Positions 1 through 5,297 of a stretch of 6,187 nt of DNA are shown piece by piece (the stretch's first letter is position 1; each line of letters starts with the position of its first letter). The DNA comes from Caryophanales bacterium UBA5632 (lineage in GTDB: Bacteria > Bacillota_I > Bacilli_A > Izemoplasmatales > Hujiaoplasmataceae): the NCBI GenBank assembly GCA_002421405.1, contig DIJY01000049.1, positions 1 to 6,187 of the forward strand. Reading direction: 5' to 3'. A program made the position numbers and the translations under genes. The notes under the pieces were generated by a model. That model searched no databases. It was not told where the DNA came from and saw only the letters and a program-made list of their open reading frames with translations.

Positions 1-27
1 AAAGATGATTTGATTATACATGATATT

Positions 28-672
28 ATGAAATTGATTGAACAAACAGTGATGGACTTTATTCATTTGGTGGATTCGAAAGAAGCCGTTCCCGGCGGAG
101 GATCCGTTGCGGCACTGTCCTCGACTTTAGGCGCGTCATTAGGCGGAATGGTTGCGAAACTGACCGTTACCAAAAAGAAATTCTTAGCACTCGACGAAGC
201 CATCCAAAAAGAATTTCACAAGAAAGCGGATACGCTAGAAAAAGTGAAAGTTGATCTTTCAAGTTTGGTTGACAAAGATACTGAAGCCTACCAGCTGATT
301 ATGGATGCATACAAACTCCCGAAAGTATCCGAATCGGAAATCAAGTTACGCAATGAAAAAATCTTAGAAGGCACAAAAGTTGCGATAAAAATTCCGTTCC
401 AAGTTTCCATGCTTTCGATTGAAGCATTAGAATTGATTGAATATATCGTCAATTACGGCAATCAATCCGCTGCGTCTGATTTAGGGGTTGCTGCCCTGAT
501 GTTAACGGCTGGATTAGAAGGCGCAATCTTAAATGTGAAAACAAATTTACCGATGCTTGATTTGGATGTCACAAAACAATTCTATACCAATAATGTATCC
601 GATATGTTGGTTAAGGGACAAAAACTCAAGTCTGAAATATTAAAAATGGTTGATCAAAGAATAAAATCATAA
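28..672 (+). CDS. Cyclodeaminase/cyclohydrolase family protein (methenyl-THF cyclohydrolase FchA or formimino-THF cyclodeaminase)
   Basis: This is a small, mostly helical cytosolic folate enzyme of the FTCD C-domain family. Members either hydrolyse 5,10-methenyl-tetrahydrofolate (FchA) or release ammonia from 5-formimino-tetrahydrofolate in histidine breakdown. Read from ATG 28 the protein has 214 residues, close to stand-alone family members (about 200-215). It opens MKLIEQTVMDFI, then carries the glycine-rich PGGGS signature at residues 22-26. Near the C-terminus are the family's SDxGVAA (S150-A156) and the N169-V...T172-N-L174 segment. I chose ATG 28 because family members usually start MKLI about 20 residues before PGGGS. 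A TTG at 10 is also in frame. No Shine-Dalgarno precedes either, and the frame is open to the left edge, so a longer protein (for example fused to a formiminotransferase domain) cannot be excluded. It is probably the last gene of an operon, since a terminator follows. The family call is firm; which of the two reactions it performs is not decided by the sequence. Confidence 0.88.
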   Translation: MKLIEQTVMDFIHLVDSKEAVPGGGSVAALSSTLGASLGGMVAKLTVTKKKFLALDEAIQKEFHKKADTLEKVKVDLSSLVDKDTEAYQLIMDAYKLPKVSESEIKLRNEKILEGTKVAIKIPFQVSMLSIEALELIEYIVNYGNQSAASDLGVAALMLTAGLEGAILNVKTNLPMLDLDVTKQFYTNNVSDMLVKGQKLKSEILKMVDQRIKS

Positions 673-679
673 TTCAATC

Positions 680-713
680 AATGGATGCATAATGAGATGC
701 ACCCATTTTTTTT
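680..713 (+). terminator. Rho-independent terminator after the folate enzyme gene
   Basis: An ATGGATGCA arm (681-689) pairs with TGCACCCAT (698-706), with one A-C mismatch, an eight-base loop and an outer A680-T707 pair. A run of eight T follows at 706-713. It starts 8 bases after the stop codon and closes the upstream transcription unit, so the next gene needs its own promoter. Confidence 0.85.
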
Positions 714-746
714 GCATAAATTGTCGAAATGTTTTTGATAGATGCC

Positions 747-775
747 TTGAAATCATGATTGTGGAGTGCTAAAAT
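747..775 (+). promoter_or_regulatory. Sigma-A-like promoter for the exported protein/MscS operon
   Basis: TTGAAA at 747-752 and TAAAAT at 770-775 are separated by exactly 17 bases. Predicted transcription would start near 782, almost on top of the ribosome binding site at 783-791, which would give a very short leader. The site lies directly after the terminator of the previous gene, where a promoter is needed. The boxes are visible; activity is inferred. Confidence 0.55.
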
Positions 776-782
776 CTTTAAA

Positions 783-791
783 AGGGAGGTG
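783..791 (+). promoter_or_regulatory. Strong ribosome binding site that fixes the TTG 798 start
   Basis: AGGGAGGTG closely matches the anti-Shine-Dalgarno complement, and its GGAGG core ends 8 bases before TTG 798. It decides the start of the exported protein: the more upstream in-frame TTG at 759 has no such site and falls within the predicted promoter. Confidence 0.8.
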
Positions 792-797
792 GCTTTT

Positions 798-2150
798 TTG
801 GCTGTTTTGAGCAATCGAAAAATGAAAATGAACGAAAATCGAAAACGACATGCGATTCGTAATTGGCTCTCAAGTTTAGCGGTTACAACGGTTGTCGTTG
901 TTGCTACAGTCCTATCTCCTTCAAGTCCCCCCTCCGCTCAATTTAATCGAATCGGGACTTTCGATGATAGTATCTACTACGGAGTGACCGTTTCAGATAC
1001 CGCTTCTACAATCCTTGAAGAGACCTTAATGATCATGATTGAAAGTCAATACGACCATTATGAATATCCTTTGAATTTAGGAATGAACACTGGGGTTGTC
1101 GATTCATTAAGAGAAAATACGCCTTATCTTGTTAGGGTCGTTGGTTCTAGGGGGTATGGCACTGAAACCCTCGCTCAAGAAACCATTACAACCGTTAAGC
1201 GAACAGGTGGCGCAATTCTATCAGTAAAATTATTAACCGAAGATCCTTCACTTTATGAACTCGACTATCAAATAAGAACCAAATATAATGATTTTGATCA
1301 GGCGTTTGAATCGGTCCATTTGAAATATTGCATCGAATATCACGATATGTATCAAGAACCATTGGATGAATGCATTGACTTTACCGAAATTGAGTTGATG
1401 AGCACCGATTCATCTTCAAATATCAAGGTTCCAAATTACAATGTTACCATCTACGTTGAACTGGAAGCAGTGTTAAATGCAGGTGGGGTTCAAACCCTCG
1501 ATAGTTATACTTTTAAAACGCCGCTGAAGATTGATGGTTCACTCTACGTTTATGACGTGAGCGATCAATCAATTGAATTATCAGTCTATGTCGATTTTAG
1601 TATTGTAGAGGGAATTCAATATTTTATTGAACTCTATGATGAAACTTTATTGAAAGAACGCAAAGAAATCATTGATCAACCGATGGAAATTCACACGGAT
1701 TCAATGACTTATGAATTCTTTGGATTGATTGCGGAAACCGAATATCGAGTTCAATTAATCGCACGCTATATTGACCCAACGACCTCTCAATCGAAAGAAC
1801 TCGTGATAGCATCTTTAGAGGTAATAACCGCGCCTGAATACGATGTTTCTATCAATGTGACTGAGGAAATAGATGCCTACATCGTCGAAATTGAGATTGA
1901 TGATCCTCACAATATCTTACATCAATTTCATTACGTCATTTACGACGTTTCAGGAGAATATCCTTATTACGTATCGGAATATCCAATCGATATGACATTA
2001 ACATTCGATAACTTAAAAGTAGCTTCATTTAGCGTTATCAAACCAATAGGTTATGATTATGAAATAAGAATTGTTTGTAATAAAGTCATTAATATAAATA
2101 CGACATATTACAATACACCGCTTTTTATCATCCCAAAAGATATTCATTAA
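798..2150 (+). CDS. Exported protein with four tandem fibronectin-III-like repeats, function unknown
   Basis: I do not recognise this 450-residue protein as a named family. The start is TTG 798, because GGAGG at 785-789 sits 8 bases upstream; the frame's earlier TTG at 759 lies inside the promoter. The N-terminus is basic (K/R-rich, residues 7-21), followed by a hydrophobic stretch at about 24-39 and a Ser/Pro-rich segment ending PPSAQ (A47). This reads as a signal peptide or signal anchor, so the rest should lie outside the membrane. The remainder alternates polar and hydrophobic residues like beta strands. A T/Y-x-Y-x-V/I 'tyrosine corner' recurs at Y110, Y214, Y316 and Y421, spaced 104, 102 and 105 residues apart. 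That implies four domains at roughly 48-138, 139-243, 244-348 and 349-450. No LPxTG sorting signal, lipobox or catalytic motif is evident. The MscS gene follows after 13 bases, so the two are very likely co-transcribed. A binding or adhesion role is only a guess. Confidence 0.8.
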   Translation: MAVLSNRKMKMNENRKRHAIRNWLSSLAVTTVVVVATVLSPSSPPSAQFNRIGTFDDSIYYGVTVSDTASTILEETLMIMIESQYDHYEYPLNLGMNTGVVDSLRENTPYLVRVVGSRGYGTETLAQETITTVKRTGGAILSVKLLTEDPSLYELDYQIRTKYNDFDQAFESVHLKYCIEYHDMYQEPLDECIDFTEIELMSTDSSSNIKVPNYNVTIYVELEAVLNAGGVQTLDSYTFKTPLKIDGSLYVYDVSDQSIELSVYVDFSIVEGIQYFIELYDETLLKERKEIIDQPMEIHTDSMTYEFFGLIAETEYRVQLIARYIDPTTSQSKELVIASLEVITAPEYDVSINVTEEIDAYIVEIEIDDPHNILHQFHYVIYDVSGEYPYYVSEYPIDMTLTFDNLKVASFSVIKPIGYDYEIRIVCNKVININTTYYNTPLFIIPKDIH

Positions 2151-2163
2151 TGGAGGAAAGTTC

Positions 2164-3117
2164 ATGAATTTTAAATCAAAAAACAAAAAAGAGAAAATGA
2201 CACTGATCATCATCGCTGCTTTAGTATTTTTATTAATCCTCGTTTCAATCTTTGCTGGAATTTTATTTCCAGGATCGACATTTGAAGCCATTGTTGAGAA
2301 TAGTTTCGGCAAGTTTTTCAATTTATTCGTATTTTTTAGAAATAATTATATTCGAATTATTGAATCGGCAGCCATTGTCTTTTTCATTTGGCTCATTACC
2401 TTGATCTTAACCTTCGTGATAACACTATTGATGAAACGGAATTCTCGAAGCGAAACCGTTGGGACGATTCTAAGAAGTATGATTCGATATTTAGCGATTC
2501 TCGTCGCTCTATTTATGATTTTATCCGCTTGGGGCGTTGAAACAAGAACTTTACTCGCTGGCGCTGGAATTTTAGGATTGGCACTTTCATTTGGGGCCCA
2601 GAGTTTGATTGAAGATGTGATTAGCGGATTATTCTTAATCTTTGAGAAACAATTTCAAATCGGAGATGTCATTCAAATCGGTGATTTCCGCGGAACGGTT
2701 TTAGAAATCGGAATCCGGGTTACGAAATTTGAAGATATAAATGGCGACATTAAAATTGTTAATAACTCCGATATTCGCGGTGCAATCAATACCTCATCGG
2801 ATTTATCGGCAGCGATTTGTGATGTTTCAATCAGTTATTCGGCCGATTTAGAAAAAGTTGAAAAAGTGATTAAAGAAAGTTTGAGCGAAATTAAATCAAG
2901 AATTCCTGATATCGTTGATGGACCCTATTATCGTGGTGTCCAAGAATTGGGGGCTTCATCAGTTGTGATTCGAATTTATTCAAGAACGCACGAAAAGAAA
3001 AGATATCAAGTTGTTAGAGATTTGAACCGGGAAATAAAATTGATGTTCGATAAAAATGGAATTCAGATTCCATTTCCGCAGTTGGTTATTCATCAAGAAA
3101 AACCGAAAGAAGAATAA
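2164..3117 (+). CDS. Small-conductance mechanosensitive channel, MscS family
   Basis: This is a 317-residue inner-membrane channel of the MscS family, which forms heptamers and opens under membrane tension to release solutes during hypo-osmotic shock. Hydrophobic helices lie at about 12-35, 64-90 and 108-125. The pore-lining helix at 129-160 has the Gly/Ala-rich pattern LLAGAGILGLALSFGAQSL followed by IEDVISGLFLIFEKQFQIGD. L139 and F143 align by eye with the hydrophobic gate Leu pair of E. coli MscS (inference). The cytoplasmic beta domain begins with GDVIQIGDFRGTV (167 onward) and continues with NGDIKIVNNSDI; the C-terminal alpha/beta vestibule runs to the end. The pore sequence looks more like the Bacillus YkuT type than E. 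coli MscS, and the helix at 12-35 is extra relative to the three-helix E. coli protein. ATG 2164 is preceded by GGAGG (2152-2156) with 7-base spacing. The gene is second in an operon with the exported repeat protein and ends at a strong terminator. Confidence 0.93.
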   Translation: MNFKSKNKKEKMTLIIIAALVFLLILVSIFAGILFPGSTFEAIVENSFGKFFNLFVFFRNNYIRIIESAAIVFFIWLITLILTFVITLLMKRNSRSETVGTILRSMIRYLAILVALFMILSAWGVETRTLLAGAGILGLALSFGAQSLIEDVISGLFLIFEKQFQIGDVIQIGDFRGTVLEIGIRVTKFEDINGDIKIVNNSDIRGAINTSSDLSAAICDVSISYSADLEKVEKVIKESLSEIKSRIPDIVDGPYYRGVQELGASSVVIRIYSRTHEKKRYQVVRDLNREIKLMFDKNGIQIPFPQLVIHQEKPKEE

Positions 3118-3121
3118 ATGT

Positions 3122-3152
3122 AAAACGTCAACCTCGTTGGTTGGCGTTTTTT
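3122..3152 (+). terminator. Rho-independent terminator after the MscS gene
   Basis: A 12-bp stem is formed by AAAACGTCAACC (3122-3133) and GGTTGGCGTTTT (3139-3150). It is perfect apart from one T-G wobble and is closed by a five-base loop. T runs from 3147 to 3152. It lies 5 bases after the stop codon and separates the MscS operon from the glutamate mutase operon. Confidence 0.92.
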
Positions 3153-3283
3153 AATGAACCAGACGTGAATAAGCGAACCGTGATAAATAATCATGGCTGA
3201 TAAGAATAATATTTGACGAATTCAATGGTCGTTTGAAATTAATTGAATCTCATTAAAAAATAGAACATTAATCGATACACATT

Positions 3284-3292
3284 TGATATAAT
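3284..3292 (+). promoter_or_regulatory. Possible extended -10 promoter, distal
   Basis: TGATATAAT contains a TG extension one base before a perfect TATAAT (3287-3292). No good -35 box lies 16-18 bases upstream. A second TATAAT overlaps nearby at 3298-3303. If used, transcription would begin near 3299 and read through the inverted repeat at 3325-3345. In an AT-rich gap such matches can arise by chance. Confidence 0.3.
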
Positions 3293-3324
3293 ATCTATAT
3301 AATAGATAGCATCGTTCCAATAGA

Positions 3325-3345
3325 GAAAAATCACAATGATTTTTC
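3325..3345. repeat. Perfect 9-bp inverted repeat with three-base spacer
   Basis: GAAAAATCA (3325-3333) and TGATTTTTC (3337-3345) are exact reverse complements around CAA. It could be an operator for a dimeric regulator, or an AT-rich hairpin in a transcript started at the distal promoter. It is not a typical terminator, because the stem is weak and no separate T-run follows. Confidence 0.5.
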
Positions 3346-3415
3346 AGTAATTCAATAACATTTTCATGATTTAGGCTCGTAATGAAAGAATATCCAAAAT
3401 TTCGAAAAACGACAA

Positions 3416-3444
3416 TTGAATCTCAAGCATGTGTATGTTATAAT
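3416..3444 (+). promoter_or_regulatory. Strong sigma-A promoter of the glutamate mutase operon
   Basis: TTGAAT at 3416-3421 and a perfect TATAAT at 3439-3444 are 17 bases apart, and TG at 3436-3437 makes it an extended -10. Transcription should begin near 3451, which gives a leader of about 35 bases to the glmS start at 3487. This is the best promoter match in the window and is placed where the operon needs one. Confidence 0.8.
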
Positions 3445-3453
3445 CTATACGGA

Positions 3454-3467
3454 TAAAAACGCTTTCA
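3454..3467. promoter_or_regulatory. Candidate CcpA catabolite-responsive element (cre)
   Basis: TAAAAACGCTTTCA matches the Bacillota cre consensus TGWAANCGNTNWCA at every specified position except the second (A instead of G). It lies at about +3 to +16 of the predicted transcript, where bound CcpA would be expected to block initiation or elongation. This suggests glucose repression of glutamate fermentation. The match is visible; CcpA binding is inferred, and it requires that the host has CcpA. Confidence 0.5.
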
Positions 3468-3486
3468 AGCTGAAGGAGACATCATT

Positions 3487-3891
3487 TTGAAATCAATTGT
3501 AATAGGGGTCATCGGCGCAGATGTCCATGCAGTTGGCAACAAGATCATCGATTATACATTATCAAATTTAGGATATAACGTCATTAACATCGGGGTATTA
3601 TCCTCACAAGAAGATTTTATTAATGCTGCAATTGAATCAGACGCAGAGTTAATCTTAGTTTCAAGTCTTTACGGTCACGGCGAAATCGATTGTCGCGGTA
3701 TGAGACAAAAATGTATCGAATCAGGAATCGGAGATATTTTCCTTTATGTCGGTGGAAATATCGTTGTCGGTAAACAAGATTTTAGCGAAGTCAAACAACG
3801 TTTTCTCCAAATGGGATTTAATCGGGTTTATCCCCCAGGTATTTCCATTGATATGGCTATAAACGATATTAAAAACGATTTGGGTGAGTAG
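3487..3891 (+). CDS. glmS: Glutamate mutase sigma (S) subunit, B12-binding
   Basis: This is the small cobalamin-binding component of adenosylcobalamin-dependent glutamate mutase, also called MutS; it is unrelated to mismatch-repair MutS or to glucosamine-phosphate synthase GlmS. It has a Rossmann-like B12 fold in which a His replaces the lower axial ligand of cobalt, and it joins GlmE dimers to form the active enzyme. The B12 signature D12-x-H14-x-x-G17 (DVHAVG) is intact, so H14 is the predicted cobalt ligand. SSLYGHG (S59-G65) and GGNIVVG (G89-G95), which wrap the nucleotide tail, are also present. The length of 134 residues is close to the clostridial protein (137), and it matches what I recall of that sequence along its whole length. 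TTG 3487 is the start: GGAG at 3475-3478 lies 8 bases upstream, and MKSIVIGVIG is the expected family N-terminus. The stop is one base from the glmL ATG, indicating tight translational coupling. Confidence 0.97.
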   Translation: MKSIVIGVIGADVHAVGNKIIDYTLSNLGYNVINIGVLSSQEDFINAAIESDAELILVSSLYGHGEIDCRGMRQKCIESGIGDIFLYVGGNIVVGKQDFSEVKQRFLQMGFNRVYPPGISIDMAINDIKNDLGE

Positions 3892-3892
3892 A

Positions 3893-5275
3893 ATGGCAAA
3901 GTATTTGCTAATCGATTTCGGTTCGACCTTCACCAAACTAACGGCAGTTGATTCTGAAATAGGCGATATTTTCGCATCTGCAAATCATTTCACGACGGTT
4001 GATACTGATATCACCATCGGTTATAAAAATGCATTGGATCATTTGTATAAAACCATCGGCCATCCGGTGGTTTTTGACCGTGTTGTCGCATGTTCTAGCG
4101 CTGCAGGTGGATTAAAAATGGCAGCGATTGGATTGGTTGAAGAATTAACCGTCGAAGCTGCTAAACGCGTTTGCTTAGGCGCAGGCGCAAAAGTGGATTT
4201 AGTCTTTTCACATCATTTAAATTCTTCTGAGGTCGAACTCATCAAAACGAAAAAAATTGATATCATCTTACTTGCCGGCGGCAGCGATGGCGGAAACTCG
4301 GAATGTGTCTTATTTAATGCGAAAATGTTATCGAATGCCAATTTAGGTATTCCGATTGTCTATGGTGGTAACAAATCGGTTCAAGACGAAATTAAATCAA
4401 TTTTTGATCAACACCATGTCAACGGTCATATCGTTGACAACGTGATGCCAAGAATTAATCAATTGAACGTAAAACAAGCTCGAGATAAAATCCGCGACCT
4501 TTTCTTAAAAAATATTATTGAAGCCAAAGGGATCAAGAAAATCGAATCAGAAATCGATAAAGTGGTTTTACCAACCCCTGAAGCGGTTTTAAAAGCTTGC
4601 GAATTACTCGCGAAAGGCTATATGAATGAACCCGGTTTGGGCGAAGTTGTCGTCGTTGACGTCGGTGGGGCAACAACCGATTTATATTCCATCAGCGAAC
4701 CTTCAAAACGCGGTGATGTCATCATCACTGGATTAGAAGAACCGTATGCAAAAAGAACCGTCGAAGGCGACTTAGGCATGCGTTATTCAGCGACCGGTAT
4801 CTTAAAAGCTTTGACCAAAGAAGAAATCATGATGATTAACCTTGAAAAAGGGATTGATATTGAAAAAGAAATCAATGAGAGAAATATCAATGTGGGTATG
4901 TTGCCACAAAACCAAAAAGAAGAATTAATCGACCGTTTACTCGCTGAAATGTGTGTTTATAAGGCCATGAACCGCCACGCAGGTAAAATGGAAGAAATAT
5001 ATACCCCCATGGGAATGGTTCATCACCAAACCGGTAAAGACTTAACCGATATTGATATCGTCATCGGAACCGGTGGGGTTATCATCAAATCGACTGATCC
5101 TAAACAAATTTTGGCGAAGACGACGAATGTATTCAGAAATGATTTTGAACTGAGACCTCGTCATCCAAAGTTTTTTATCGATTCAACTTATTCTTTATAT
5201 GCGATGGGATTATTAAGTGAATTTGATCCCGTATTAGCCTTAAAAATCATGAAGAAACATTTGACACAAGTCTAA
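3893..5275 (+). CDS. glmL: Glutamate mutase accessory ATPase GlmL (MutL family)
   Basis: This 460-residue protein is of the MutL/GlmL family with an actin/Hsp70 (ASKHA) fold; it is unrelated to mismatch-repair MutL. It is encoded between the two glutamate mutase subunits in clostridia, and its family is thought to reactivate or chaperone B12 mutases by ATP-driven exchange of damaged cofactor. That role is family-level inference, not shown here. Nucleotide-binding motifs are clear: phosphate-1 DFGSTFTK at 8-15, phosphate-2 DVGGATTD at 256-263, and the adenosine-type IGTGGV at 391-396. LAGGSDGGN at 127-135 is a further conserved glycine-rich loop. The length matches the clostridial protein (about 462). 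I chose ATG 3893 because GGTGA (3883-3887) is spaced 5 bases before it and MAKYLLIDFGST is the natural N-terminus. GTG 3884 is in frame but overlaps the glmS stop and the ribosome binding site itself. glmE follows after 22 bases. Confidence 0.95.
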   Translation: MAKYLLIDFGSTFTKLTAVDSEIGDIFASANHFTTVDTDITIGYKNALDHLYKTIGHPVVFDRVVACSSAAGGLKMAAIGLVEELTVEAAKRVCLGAGAKVDLVFSHHLNSSEVELIKTKKIDIILLAGGSDGGNSECVLFNAKMLSNANLGIPIVYGGNKSVQDEIKSIFDQHHVNGHIVDNVMPRINQLNVKQARDKIRDLFLKNIIEAKGIKKIESEIDKVVLPTPEAVLKACELLAKGYMNEPGLGEVVVVDVGGATTDLYSISEPSKRGDVIITGLEEPYAKRTVEGDLGMRYSATGILKALTKEEIMMINLEKGIDIEKEINERNINVGMLPQNQKEELIDRLLAEMCVYKAMNRHAGKMEEIYTPMGMVHHQTGKDLTDIDIVIGTGGVIIKSTDPKQILAKTTNVFRNDFELRPRHPKFFIDSTYSLYAMGLLSEFDPVLALKIMKKHLTQV

Positions 5276-5297
5276 GACAAAACTGAGGGGATTCAAC

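Larger units (their letters stand above)
3153..3486. other. 334-base intergenic control region before glutamate mutase
   Basis: I see no convincing gene here on either strand. The region is AT-rich. It holds a possible extended -10 promoter (3284-3292), a perfect 9-bp inverted repeat (3325-3345), and a strong promoter (3416-3444) with a cre-like site (3454-3467) just after it. It also has a weak hairpin CCGTGAT/ATCATGG at 3178-3196 (one G-T pair) and a 12-base direct repeat AATTGAATCTCA at 3241-3252 and 3415-3426. I looked for a cobalamin riboswitch, because the downstream enzyme uses B12. I found no recognisable B12-box, and the main promoter leaves only about 35 bases of leader. Confidence 0.7.

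Noticed and set aside
759..797. Upstream in-frame TTG 759 as the start of the exported protein
   Set aside because: It lies inside the spacer of the predicted promoter and has no ribosome binding site, whereas TTG 798 has a strong one at the right distance.
2025..2321. 98-codon reading frame on the minus strand across the repeat-protein/MscS junction
   Set aside because: It lies opposite two well-supported plus-strand genes and runs antisense to their ribosome binding site and the MscS first helix. Its translation shows no recognisable family.
3382..3456. Short 24-codon frame from ATG 3382 (MKEYPKFRK...) in the gap before glmS
   Set aside because: It has no ribosome binding site and runs across the main promoter's -35 and -10 boxes, so it is unlikely to be translated.
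3721..3936. 71-codon minus-strand frame over the glmS/glmL junction
   Set aside because: It is antisense to conserved glutamate mutase coding sequence, with no family resemblance and no promoter or binding site supporting it.
3487..5275. Reading the first two operon genes as mismatch-repair MutS and MutL, or the first as glucosamine-6-phosphate synthase
   Set aside because: The shared names are historical. The sequences show a B12-binding DxHxxG fold and an ASKHA ATPase next to glutamate mutase E, with no mismatch-repair or amidotransferase domains.
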